Assembly: GCA_020629415.1 (NCBI GenBank)
Contig: JAHDDL010000002.1
Location: forward strand, 62,001 to 126,000
DNA: 64,000 nt
From: Maribacter sp.
GTDB lineage: Bacteria > Bacteroidota > Bacteroidia > Flavobacteriales > Flavobacteriaceae
Reading direction: 5' to 3'
The position numbers and the translations under genes were made by a program. The notes beneath the pieces are model-generated. The model worked only from the letters and a program-made list of their open reading frames with translations. It was not told where the DNA came from and ran no database searches. Below, in pieces: positions 45,180 to 53,400 of this stretch; the stretch's first letter is position 1, and every line of letters starts with the position of its first letter.

Positions 45180-46400
45180 CTAGGTGATTTTTACGGCTAT
45201 TCTATGACAAGCGTTATTTAAATACCCTTTCGGGTTCCATCCGGGTAGTAACATAGGCTGCCCTACCCCGTTTGTATCAGTGGCTTTTGCCCAAACTTCA
45301 TAATATCCCTCCTGCGGAAATGAAATATCTGCTGAAAAATGCTGCCACGCTAAACGGTTTACCGGTCTTTGTAAAGAACAAGAGTTCCAAGTAGCACCAA
45401 AATCTATGGAATATTCCATTTTGGCAACCTCTAATTCACCTGCCCAGGCATGACCCCTAATACTTAACTTTTTACTTTTTGATAAAATAGCACCAGATTT
45501 AGGGTATGTAATTAAAGATTTTACCGGCATAGATTCAATGATACACATATCTTCATCCGCGACTTTTTCACCAGGAGCAACGGGTTTACAAGGCACTCTA
45601 TATGCCGTTCCGGTCATTTTGGTACCGTCATGAACTATATTTCTAATACTAATACGTTGTAACCATTTTCCAGAAACCGAGGCAGGCCATCCTCCTGCAA
45701 TGACCCGTAAGGGATAACCATGTACTAAAGGAATATCGGCTCCGTTCATTTTAAAGGCCAACAATGTTTCATCTTGTAAAGCTTTTGCAATGGGTGCTCC
45801 CCTAGATATAGGTTCTTTACCAGGATCTCTACTAAGATGCACATCTGCAGCGTGATAACCAAAATAGACAGCATCATCGTTAATACCTACATCTTCTAAC
45901 ACATCTTTTAACCTTACACCAGTCCAATTAGCACAGTAGACCGCACCCACTGTCCATTGATTTCCTTTTGCAGGTGGATCAAATTCGCTTCTACCATTAC
46001 CGCCACACTCTAAGGTCAATTGATAAGTATGATGTTTAAATTTTGACTTTAACTCTGCAAGTGAATAAGTTTTTGGCTTTTCTACAGACTCCCCGTCAAT
46101 GGTAAGAGTCCAGTTTTCTACATCGATTTTTTCAGGAACAAGTCCATTATTTCTAATAAAAATAGACTTATTGGGAGTTACCTTATCATCTAAGAGATGG
46201 GCTTGTGCTTCAATATTCCAAGGCTTATCGTTCAAAACCATCATACCCTTATCTTTATTGAATAATTTAAATGGGTCTGTATCTTGTAAAGCTATTGGAG
46301 TATAACCATCGGGCATTACTTGTTTAAAGACAATATCTACTCCTAACAAAGTAGCTATACTACTTAAACTGGATTTTGCAACAAAACTTCTTCTCTTCAC
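45180..46400 (-). CDS. Sulfite oxidase-family molybdenum enzyme (SorA/SoxC-like)
   Basis: 406 residues. The N-terminus KRRSFVAKSSLSSIATLLG looks like a Tat signal, as expected for a cofactor-loaded periplasmic enzyme. The Mo-binding domain has the ligand Cys in LTLECGGNGRSEF (about residue 133), HAADVHLS and HGYPLRVIAGGWPASVSGKWLQ; the C-terminal dimerisation domain starts at SLITYPKSGAILSKSKKLSIRGHAW. It oxidises sulfite to sulfate and feeds the adjacent cytochrome c. Translation starts at a GTG (46400); the nearby ATG is out of frame. SoxC-type dehydrogenase function cannot be excluded, but no sox genes are near. Confidence 0.88.
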   Translation of the reverse strand: MKRRSFVAKSSLSSIATLLGVDIVFKQVMPDGYTPIALQDTDPFKLFNKDKGMMVLNDKPWNIEAQAHLLDDKVTPNKSIFIRNNGLVPEKIDVENWTLTIDGESVEKPKTYSLAELKSKFKHHTYQLTLECGGNGRSEFDPPAKGNQWTVGAVYCANWTGVRLKDVLEDVGINDDAVYFGYHAADVHLSRDPGKEPISRGAPIAKALQDETLLAFKMNGADIPLVHGYPLRVIAGGWPASVSGKWLQRISIRNIVHDGTKMTGTAYRVPCKPVAPGEKVADEDMCIIESMPVKSLITYPKSGAILSKSKKLSIRGHAWAGELEVAKMEYSIDFGATWNSCSLQRPVNRLAWQHFSADISFPQEGYYEVWAKATDTNGVGQPMLLPGWNPKGYLNNACHRIAVKIT

Positions 46401-46453
46401 AACTCATGGTATTTGAGATAAAGTTAAGTGATTTTACAAATTTAAATAATGTT

Positions 46454-46753
46454 CTAAACCTCTATTGTTTGACCTTTTTTTGAACCCTTAAAAACATAGG
46501 TATATAACCACATTAAGGTAAACGATGGTATTACATCAAAACCTGGTATAATCTCTTCTACAAAAGTGAATATCCCAGCTGCCTGACCTACTTTGCCTTT
46601 ATACATGCGGGTCATTAACCAAGCAGAGAGCGGAGCCCAAACTATATCAGAAAATTCGCCCACGAACGGTATAGCAAAAGAAAGCATACCTATACCATCA
46701 AAAAGCAAACCCATAAAAAGTTGCTTGTATTTTTTATCTTTTAAAATTGACAT
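46454..46753 (-). CDS. Small conserved membrane protein
   Basis: 99 residues with about three hydrophobic stretches: LFMGLLFDGIGMLSFAIPFVGEF, IVWAPLSAWLMTRMY and PGFDVIPSFTLMWLYTYVF. The turn GEFSDIVWAPLSAWLM and the FVEEIIPGFDVIPS motif look conserved in flavobacterial relatives. No catalytic motif. It stands alone between folE and the sulfite oxidase gene on the same strand; function unknown. Confidence 0.7.
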   Translation of the reverse strand: MSILKDKKYKQLFMGLLFDGIGMLSFAIPFVGEFSDIVWAPLSAWLMTRMYKGKVGQAAGIFTFVEEIIPGFDVIPSFTLMWLYTYVFKGSKKGQTIEV

Positions 46754-46832
46754 ATTGAAAAATTAGTTATTCTAACTAAATAATGCAACAAAGATGCCAA
46801 ATTTAAAAATTGATTATACGCAATTTTTCAGA

Positions 46833-47432
46833 TTATGAAAGATCTGAGCTAATCAATTTTAAAAATTCATTTCTGGTTTCAATCTTTTCAAATTGACCTC
46901 TAAAGCCAGATGTTGTGGTAACAGAGTTCTGTTTTTGCACACCACGCATCATCATGCACATGTGCGAAGCTTCAATTACTACGGCCACTCCCTTTGGTTT
47001 CAGTGTATTGTTAATACATTCCAATATGTCATGCGTAAGTCTCTCCTGTACCTGTAATCTTCTAGCAAAAACATCAACTACACGAGGTATCTTACTCAAC
47101 CCAACTATTTGTCCATTAGGGATATAAGCAATATGGGCCTTACCAAAAAATGGCAACATGTGATGTTCACACAAAGAATATAGCTCAATATCCTTTATAA
47201 TGACCATGTCATCATAATCTTCTTTAAACATTGCCCCTTGTAAAATTTCAACGGCATCTTGCTGATACCCCTGTGTTAAAAACAACATAGCTTTAGCTGC
47301 ACGTTCCGGTGTCTTAACCAAACCTTCCCTAGATACATCTTCACCAATTTCATCTATTATAGATGAATATCTACTTTTAACTTCATCGGTAATTTCAAGA
47401 TTGTATTCTTCTAAATTCTTATAAGGGGACAT
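46833..47432 (-). CDS. folE: GTP cyclohydrolase I
   Basis: 199 residues. It converts GTP to dihydroneopterin triphosphate, the first step of folate synthesis. The zinc and active-site residues are in [33 protein letters not shown] and the later [16 protein letters not shown]. This is the zinc-dependent type IA enzyme. An inverted repeat AACCTAA-N6-TTAGGTT sits 18 bases upstream of the ATG and could be an operator or leader hairpin. Confidence 0.95.
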   Translation of the reverse strand: MSPYKNLEEYNLEITDEVKSRYSSIIDEIGEDVSREGLVKTPERAAKAMLFLTQGYQQDAVEILQGAMFKEDYDDMVIIKDIELYSLCEHHMLPFFGKAHIAYIPNGQIVGLSKIPRVVDVFARRLQVQERLTHDILECINNTLKPKGVAVVIEASHMCMMMRGVQKQNSVTTTSGFRGQFEKIETRNEFLKLISSDLS

Positions 47433-47450
47433 AAATTTCTATTTGTGTTT

Positions 47451-47470
47451 AACCTAATTCATTTTAGGTT
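47451..47470 (-). promoter_or_regulatory. Inverted repeat upstream of folE
   Basis: AACCTAA-TTCATT-TTAGGTT, a perfect 7-bp inverted repeat with a 6-base centre, 18 bases before the folE start codon. No T-run follows, so a protein operator or a leader stem is more likely than a terminator. Confidence 0.45.
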
Positions 47471-47618
47471 GAACAAATTTAATATTTTCTTTCATCATCA
47501 AACGTAAAAATATCATAAAATAGTGCATATTTTAGAATAGCCATTTTCAATTACGCTTAAACCGGATAATAATTAATACTTAAAATGAATAACTATATTT
47601 AGCATGATCGTTTTTCAT

Positions 47619-47626
47619 TAAATTTG
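47619..47626 (+). promoter_or_regulatory. Promoter -7 element of the LolD-like operon
   Basis: TAAATTTG matches TAnnTTTG, predicting a leader of about 32 bases before the ATG at 47665. No clear -33 box. Confidence 0.4.
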
Positions 47627-47664
47627 AATTTGATCAATTTACAACCTTAAACATAAACTTACCC

Positions 47665-48345
47665 ATGATAAAAGCTTCTAACATTCATAAGTACTACGGA
47701 GAATTAGAAGTACTAAAAGGAGTTGACCTTCATATTCAAAAAGGAGAAATAGTATCTATAGTTGGTGCTTCCGGTGCCGGTAAAACTACCTTATTACAAA
47801 TTTTAGGAACTTTAGACGTTCAATCAAATAGAAAAGACAGTACGTTACTGATAAATGGTATTGAAACTACAGAACTAAATGATAAAGATTTAGCAAAATT
47901 TAGAAATGAACATATAGGATTCATTTTTCAATTTCACCAATTATTGCCAGAATTTACGGCCATTGAAAATGTATGCCTACCTGCATTTATTAAAAAGACG
48001 CCAAAATCTGAAGCTGAAGATAGAGCCAAAGAACTTTTAGATTTTTTAGGATTATCCCATCGTTACGACCACAAACCATCAGAACTATCTGGCGGAGAAC
48101 AACAACGTGTAGCGGTTGCCCGTGCCTTGATCAACAACCCCTCCATAATTTTTGCCGATGAACCTAGCGGTAATTTAGATTCAGAAAGCGCTGATAACCT
48201 GCACAAACTATTTTTTGAGCTACGTGAAAAGTTTGGACAGACCTTTGTAATCGTTACCCACAATGCTGAATTGGCAGAAACGGCAGATCGTAAATTAACC
48301 ATGGTAGATGGTAAAATTGTAGACAAGGAAATAATAATAGCATAA
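47665..48345 (+). CDS. lolD: ABC transporter ATP-binding protein, LolD/MacB type
   Basis: 226 residues, a single nucleotide-binding domain. Walker A is [13 protein letters not shown], the Q-loop [18 protein letters not shown], the signature [19 protein letters not shown], and Walker [15 protein letters not shown] with VTHNAE as H-loop. This is the LolD/FtsE subfamily; LolD extracts lipoproteins from the inner membrane with LolC/E. No permease gene is adjacent, which is usual for LolD in Bacteroidota. It heads an operon with a CPBP protease gene (11-base gap) and the TIGR02757-type gene. Confidence 0.85.
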   Translation: MIKASNIHKYYGELEVLKGVDLHIQKGEIVSIVGASGAGKTTLLQILGTLDVQSNRKDSTLLINGIETTELNDKDLAKFRNEHIGFIFQFHQLLPEFTAIENVCLPAFIKKTPKSEAEDRAKELLDFLGLSHRYDHKPSELSGGEQQRVAVARALINNPSIIFADEPSGNLDSESADNLHKLFFELREKFGQTFVIVTHNAELAETADRKLTMVDGKIVDKEIIIA

Positions 48346-48356
48346 CCAAGATCCGT

Positions 48357-48914
48357 ATGCTTCAAGAGCTACTTTCATTTATAATAAAACCTGTCTATAC
48401 ACAAGATATTGAAAGTTCTCTATCAGAAAAATTGAGAATTCTCTTCAACCTTTTAATTATCGCATTAACGGCAAGTATTGTATTATTAATGGTAGCAGGA
48501 GTTTTAGAAAGTATTCTAAAGCTTGAGATGGGCAAACATGCCATGGATGATTTATTCGGAAATTACTCAGTGGCACTTATTTTCTTTTTAGCAGTAATTG
48601 TAGCTCCTTTCTTTGAAGAATTGTTATTTAGAGGTCCGCTTGTCTTTTTTAAAGATTCAAAATATTTTAAATTAATTTTCTATTTGTTTACAATTGCGTT
48701 CGGCCTTATGCATATCAGTAATTTTGAAATGAGCACTCAGGTTTTACTTTTTTCTCCATTGTTGGTTGCACCACAAATTAGTGTAGGATTTCTTTTAGGC
48801 TACATACGGGTAAAATTTGGTTTGTTATGGTCCATCGCGCTACACGCCATTTACAATATGGTTTTAGTGGTTCCTGTGCTAATTATGCAATTGTTAGATA
48901 TTTCTATTGAATGA
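48357..48914 (+). CDS. CPBP-family intramembrane metalloprotease
   Basis: 185 residues with about five membrane segments. The catalytic motifs of the Abi/CPBP family (type II CAAX prenyl protease relatives) are visible: APFFEELLFRGPLVF (EExxxR), FGLMHISNF (His of motif 2) and LHAIYNMVLV (HxxxN). Substrates in bacteria are mostly unknown; peptide processing or immunity roles occur elsewhere. Its TGA stop overlaps the start of the next gene as ATGA, so translation is coupled. Confidence 0.85.
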   Translation: MLQELLSFIIKPVYTQDIESSLSEKLRILFNLLIIALTASIVLLMVAGVLESILKLEMGKHAMDDLFGNYSVALIFFLAVIVAPFFEELLFRGPLVFFKDSKYFKLIFYLFTIAFGLMHISNFEMSTQVLLFSPLLVAPQISVGFLLGYIRVKFGLLWSIALHAIYNMVLVVPVLIMQLLDISIE

Positions 48915-49675
48915 CAAAAAGTGAGCTAAAAATATTTCTTGACGAAAAGGTTTTTGAATATAACAAACCTGAATTCTTAGAAACCGATCCTATACAAATT
49001 CCACATCTTTTCACACAAAAAGAAGATATTGAAATCAGTGCTTTTCTAACGGCAACCATTGCTTGGGGCAACAGAAAGAGCATCATCAATAATTCTCATA
49101 AGTTAATGGAAAAAATGGGACAAAGTCCGTATGACTTTGTGCTTAACCATACCGATGATGATTTAGATAATTTATCAGGATTTGTTCATAGAACGTTCAA
49201 TGAAAATGATTTAAAATATTTTATAAAAAGCTTAAAAAATATTTACACGTTCCACCAAGGTCTTGAAGGTGTATTTACCATGCATCAATCTAATGACAGT
49301 CTACAGCCCACAATTTCAAAATTCAAGAAAACATTTTTTGAATTACCATATGAGCAACGCACAACAAAGCACGTATCTGATCCTTTAAAAGGTTCTGCCG
49401 CCAAAAGGATAAATATGTTTTTACGTTGGATGGTTAGAGATGCAACTACCAATGTAGATTTTGGCATATGGAAAGGAATACCTGCTTCAAAATTATCTTG
49501 CCCATTAGATGTACATTCAGGTAATGTAGCTAGAAAATTAGGATTATTAAAACGAAAACAAAACGATGCAAAAGCGTTAGCCGAACTAGATAAAAGCTTA
49601 AGAAAACTGGACCCTTTGGATCCAGTTAAATATGATTTTGCCCTTTTTGGTTTAGGTGTTTTTGAAAAATTCTAG
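48911..49675 (+). CDS. TIGR02757-family protein (DUF2400)
   Basis: 254 residues, soluble and largely helical. The family pattern is seen in FLETDPIQIPHLFTQKEDIEISAFLTATIAWGNRKSIINN, SPYDFVLNHTDDDLDNLSGFVHRTF, AAKRINMFLRWMVRDATTNVDFGIWKGIPASKLSCPLDVHSG and LRKLDPLDPVKYDFALFGLGVFEKF. The last parts resemble helix-hairpin-helix DNA glycosylase folds, so a nucleic acid role is possible, but none is established that I can name. The stop codon shares the palindrome CTAG with the stop of the convergent peroxidase gene. Confidence 0.85.
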   Translation: MTKSELKIFLDEKVFEYNKPEFLETDPIQIPHLFTQKEDIEISAFLTATIAWGNRKSIINNSHKLMEKMGQSPYDFVLNHTDDDLDNLSGFVHRTFNENDLKYFIKSLKNIYTFHQGLEGVFTMHQSNDSLQPTISKFKKTFFELPYEQRTTKHVSDPLKGSAAKRINMFLRWMVRDATTNVDFGIWKGIPASKLSCPLDVHSGNVARKLGLLKRKQNDAKALAELDKSLRKLDPLDPVKYDFALFGLGVFEKF

Positions 49676-51510
49676 TTTAAGGCTTCTTTGTCAAATCTTT
49701 TATCGGTCAGTGTTTTCATAAACGCAATAATTGCCTTAGATTCTGTAGTCGTTAGATGTAAAGAATCTGGAGGTAATGTTTGGTAAGGTACATCTAAACC
49801 CATGCCCTGACCACCACCAACATTATAAAACTCCACTACTTCCTCTAAAGTTTCATACACTCCGTTGTGCATGTAAGGTCCGGTTAATTCTGCATTACGC
49901 ACTGTTGAAGTTTTAAAAAAATGCTTCTTCTCCTCTACTTCATAAGGATAATACTGCCCCCAATCATCATCTAAAACAGGGTTTTCAAAACTTGCGTTTT
50001 TGGGCACGCCCAAATTTTCAAATTCGCTTTCCATATATTTAGGAGGCACTGTACCGTTAAATGCCGGTGGAAAATGACAAGTGGCACACGCAGCTTTACC
50101 CATAAAAAGATTAAAGCCATTAATTTCCTCATTGGTCATTGTTTCTTCTAGATTGTTCATGTTCCGATCGAATTTAGAATCGAACGGAGCTAAACTTCTT
50201 ATATATGTTGCAATGGCATTACGCACGTTCATATCGGTAATTTTGCCATCGTAAAGCGAATCAAATTGAACTTTATACACTGATTTATCTTGAATTTTCT
50301 CTTCTAATTTTTCCAAATCGATGTGAAACTCATTTTCATTATTGGTGACTCCAACAATTTGATCCTCAAGACCATCTGCCCTACCATCATAAAACAAAGA
50401 ACGTTGGTAAACGGCATAAGTTAATGTTGGTGAATTACGTTGCAAATCTTGGCCGTTTATACCTTTAGCAATTTTATGACCGTCGGTAAATGCTTTTTCC
50501 GCAATATGGCAAGTGGCACAGCTTATAGTACCGGAGCCGGATAAATCTGTATCATTGAACAACTGTCTTCCTAACTCAATTCTTTCTTCAGTAATATCTG
50601 GTGCTCTTTGCGTGGAAAACATCTTCATATTAAAAAAGTTCTTGTCAAAAAGATTGGTCACCTTAGGGTCTAAAGCTCTTGATTGGCTTAATTCAATTCC
50701 CCAATCATTAGCAGTCTTATCAACTAGCTCCAATTGCTTATTGGTATGTAATTTTATAAATGAGTATCGATCAAATTCATCAAAATTGGCACTTTGTAAA
50801 TCATCAATGGTGGAAGAAATTTCTTTTTCCCATTGTGCATATAACGTATTATCCTTGAAAGCCTTTTTATAAATATCCAAAACTGTTTGTAGCGTTTCAT
50901 AATTATAAACAGCATCGTTCAAAGAGTTTGCCAACATTGGAGAATCAAAACCTGTAATACCTTTAGTAGCCACATTTACAATGGCATCTCTTATCATTTT
51001 TAAATGATGCCTATCTCTTTGGGTGATAAGAATATGATTTTTTCGTACAAACGGAATTCTAATCTTTAAATACTCCAATACGATATTCAAATCTTCATTG
51101 GAATATCCTTCTTCACTATAAAGAAGCTCTTCCAATACTTGAAAACTCTTTGGTTTTTGTTTTTTAATATCGGTATGGTCGTCTATTTCTACCTTAAGCA
51201 AATTAGGCGCATTCATTGAGATGTAATTCTCATAATCATATGCGATAAGCATAGGCTCTACCCTTTTATACCATTCCCTACTTTTTAAAAACAGTTCTTT
51301 GTTCTTTGAGAGCGATTGTGCGGTATCTATTTGCTGCATGTAATAAGAAGTACTATCCAATGCCAAAAAATAATGTTCCCTTATAGCATTGTTGAACATA
51401 GATTGATCATTAGCATTTATAGCCAACAAAGGTTTTGTTTCCTCATTCTTGCAAGACAGAAAAAAACAAACAAATACTATCAAAATCCATTTATAATAAA
51501 ATGCGCTCAT
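49672..51510 (-). CDS. Surface lipoprotein: imelysin-like domain fused to a di-haem cytochrome c peroxidase
   Basis: 612 residues. Lipobox FLSC (Cys20) followed by KNEE, a Bacteroidota surface-export pattern. Residues about 30-280 are helical and resemble imelysin/EfeO-type domains; the usual GxHxxE metal motif seems replaced by SFQVLEELLY (122-131). Residues about 300-612 form a MauG/CcpA-type di-haem peroxidase with CATCH at 331-335 and 475-479, YDGRADGLEDQI and a late GPYMHNGVYETLEEVVEFYN. A metal-binding and a haem peroxidase half in one chain echoes the EfeO and EfeB partners of oxidative iron uptake, but that is analogy. The PhoX-like gene is 77 bases upstream, with a terminator between. 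Confidence 0.82.
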   Translation of the reverse strand: MSAFYYKWILIVFVCFFLSCKNEETKPLLAINANDQSMFNNAIREHYFLALDSTSYYMQQIDTAQSLSKNKELFLKSREWYKRVEPMLIAYDYENYISMNAPNLLKVEIDDHTDIKKQKPKSFQVLEELLYSEEGYSNEDLNIVLEYLKIRIPFVRKNHILITQRDRHHLKMIRDAIVNVATKGITGFDSPMLANSLNDAVYNYETLQTVLDIYKKAFKDNTLYAQWEKEISSTIDDLQSANFDEFDRYSFIKLHTNKQLELVDKTANDWGIELSQSRALDPKVTNLFDKNFFNMKMFSTQRAPDITEERIELGRQLFNDTDLSGSGTISCATCHIAEKAFTDGHKIAKGINGQDLQRNSPTLTYAVYQRSLFYDGRADGLEDQIVGVTNNENEFHIDLEKLEEKIQDKSVYKVQFDSLYDGKITDMNVRNAIATYIRSLAPFDSKFDRNMNNLEETMTNEEINGFNLFMGKAACATCHFPPAFNGTVPPKYMESEFENLGVPKNASFENPVLDDDWGQYYPYEVEEKKHFFKTSTVRNAELTGPYMHNGVYETLEEVVEFYNVGGGQGMGLDVPYQTLPPDSLHLTTTESKAIIAFMKTLTDKRFDKEALN

Positions 51511-51535
51511 GTTTCACTTTGAAATTAATATGAAT

Positions 51536-51566
51536 AGAAAAAGGTTCCCAGTGAAGGGAACCTTTA
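51536..51566 (-). terminator. Terminator of the PhoX-like gene
   Basis: Stem AAAGGTTCCC / GGGAACCTTT with a short loop and a T-tract on the minus strand. It lies 22 bases after the stop codon of the PhoX-like gene and separates it from the peroxidase gene. Confidence 0.8.
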
Positions 51567-51587
51567 AACTTGGTACAATTACATCAC

Positions 51588-53210
51588 TTATCTAGGTAAG
51601 CCAGTCAATTTGAATAAAACTGAACCTTCTAAGCGAGCACTGCCTTCACTAATTGCAGTAGGGTCAACAAATTTAAGTCCGTCTGCCCTTACAGCTGTAT
51701 CAGGAGTGGTACTAAAATTCCAACCATGTACTTGAGCTCCACCAATAAAGGTTGGTTCAGATGCACCTATGATATCGGTAACATCGATCAAGCCGGTTAT
51801 TTCCCACATACTATCGGTATTACCAATACCAACACTAGCAGCATATGTTTGGTTACACTCCATAACTTCAACAAAGTTGCCCGTATTTAGGTCTAATTGC
51901 CACAACTTCGCAAACCCAGTAATATCAGCGTTTAAGTCAGAATATCCGTTTGGATCTTCTTGGATGTAAGCATAGTTTTCAGTTACCAAAATGTTATCTG
52001 GAGAATGCATTCCATCACCTTTTCCACCTTCTAAGTCACCATCAACTACAACAGTTAATTTAGCAGGAGCCGTTGGATCTTCAGGATCTAAAACCAGTTT
52101 GTAAACACGACCAAAACCTGTTCCTCTTAAGTTAAGATCCGGATTATCTCCACGAATTCTACCGGTAGCATTAAAATATACTTCTCTTTGAGCGTCGGCA
52201 GAACCTCTTCTCCAATCGATATCTTCAATTCTTTGAAATCCTATAGCACCCAAGTCAATAGCTTCTTGGTTCAATTCATCTATTGTTCTTTCGGTAACTT
52301 CTACCCATTCTACATCGTATTCAATGTCTTGAGCCATACCCATTTCAAATAATTGACCGCCTTCTCCAGGAGCAGATTCTACTGGGTTTGTACCTCTAAG
52401 TACATAAAGTTTACCTCCATAAAGATCACCTCTTTGACCAACGTACATTCCAAAATGAGCTTGTGGGTATGTATTATCACTGTGGTCATCACCCATAAAA
52501 ACTACTGTTTGAGAAGAATAGGCATCTTTTCCAATAACAACAGCATTTTCTGTTGACCACTCACCCATTGCAGGTAATCTTTCTACTTCTACCCTATCTT
52601 CTTTTGCTCTAAACGGGTTTACTTTAAAAACACCTTTAGCGTTACCGCCCCATTCTCCACCAGAAAGGTATAAAGGACCAAACCCGTGCTCTTCAACAGT
52701 AACTGAAGATCCAGAACACATTGCCGTAAAAGCAGTAGCTGTAGAATTTACGATATAATCTCCTTGTAAAGGCTCTAAATTAGAATTCAACATAATTCTT
52801 GCAATAGAGTAATCTGCTTCTAAATTATTGATCAAAGCATAGTTACCATCTTCTGTAGGGTAAAGTGCAGCTCCATCCATATAAGAACCATAAACAAAAG
52901 TAGAATCAGATTCTAAGATATCTGCAGAAGACATGATCATATTAAGGTCGGCAGAACCTGCAAAAACACCTTTAAGTTCGAATAGTTCGTTTGGAGTTAC
53001 GGAACTAGTTAATGGAATAGATTCTTCCAGAGTCAAATCTTGTCCGTCAGCACCATCGGCGCCATCGGCTCCGTCTGCGCCATCAGCACCGTCTACACCG
53101 TCAATACCATTTGTACCATCTACACCGTCTTCTCCATCACAGCTCATAACAGCTAATCCTAAGCAAGAAAGGAAAAGGGCTTTAAATAGTAAATTTTTCG
53201 TTTGTTTCAT
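51588..53210 (-). CDS. PhoX-like beta-propeller lipoprotein with a collagen-like stalk
   Basis: 540 residues. Lipobox VMSC (Cys24) followed by acidic DGED, so probably on the cell surface. Residues 26-58 are eleven Gly-X-X triplets, mostly GAD, a short collagen-like stalk. The rest reads as a DUF839/PhoX-type propeller: GGEWGGNAKGVFKVNPF, HSPDNILVTENYAYIQEDPNG, WQLDLNTGNFVEVMECN, EITGLIDVTDIIG and GAQVHGWNF. PhoX enzymes are calcium- and iron-dependent alkaline phosphatases; whether the catalytic residues are complete here I cannot verify. Start: ATG at 53210; an in-frame TTG lies two codons upstream. Confidence 0.78.
   Translation of the reverse strand: MKQTKNLLFKALFLSCLGLAVMSCDGEDGVDGTNGIDGVDGADGADGADGADGADGQDLTLEESIPLTSSVTPNELFELKGVFAGSADLNMIMSSADILESDSTFVYGSYMDGAALYPTEDGNYALINNLEADYSIARIMLNSNLEPLQGDYIVNSTATAFTAMCSGSSVTVEEHGFGPLYLSGGEWGGNAKGVFKVNPFRAKEDRVEVERLPAMGEWSTENAVVIGKDAYSSQTVVFMGDDHSDNTYPQAHFGMYVGQRGDLYGGKLYVLRGTNPVESAPGEGGQLFEMGMAQDIEYDVEWVEVTERTIDELNQEAIDLGAIGFQRIEDIDWRRGSADAQREVYFNATGRIRGDNPDLNLRGTGFGRVYKLVLDPEDPTAPAKLTVVVDGDLEGGKGDGMHSPDNILVTENYAYIQEDPNGYSDLNADITGFAKLWQLDLNTGNFVEVMECNQTYAASVGIGNTDSMWEITGLIDVTDIIGASEPTFIGGAQVHGWNFSTTPDTAVRADGLKFVDPTAISEGSARLEGSVLFKLTGLPR
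53037..53135 (-). repeat. Tandem 9-bp coding repeat (Gly-X-X stalk)
   Basis: Eleven Gly-X-X codons triplets in a row within the PhoX-like gene, with five near-identical copies encoding GAD. The third bases vary between copies, so the repeat is kept by protein selection rather than by recent slippage. Confidence 0.75.
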
Positions 53211-53239
53211 TATCAATATAGTTTTTAGGTTATGAATGC

Positions 53240-53247
53240 CAAAACTA
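53240..53247 (-). promoter_or_regulatory. Promoter -7 element of the PhoX-like gene
   Basis: Minus-strand TAGTTTTG matches TAnnTTTG and lies about 30 bases before the ATG. I see no exact Pho-box-like repeat upstream, only short ACTTGAA and TTAAC copies between 53310 and 53370. Confidence 0.45.
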
Positions 53248-53400
53248 TAGAGATAACCTTGTAATAAGGTATTCTAAAAATTAGCAATAAATGAACTAAA
53301 CCTTATGATAATGTTAACATGTAAACTTAACTTGAAGTTGAAGTGATCAAAACTTGAAATTAAATTTAAGTTAATTTGCAATCAATTGTAAATCATACAA

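Noticed and set aside
53037..53135. Short tandem repeats as a CRISPR array or phase-variable tract
   Set aside because: The repeats are codons for Gly-X-X triplets, differ at third positions and have no spacers.
52933..53235. Plus-strand frame with SAPSAPSAPS repeats
   Set aside because: It is the mirror of the Gly-X-X stalk of the minus-strand lipoprotein; no start signals or family features.
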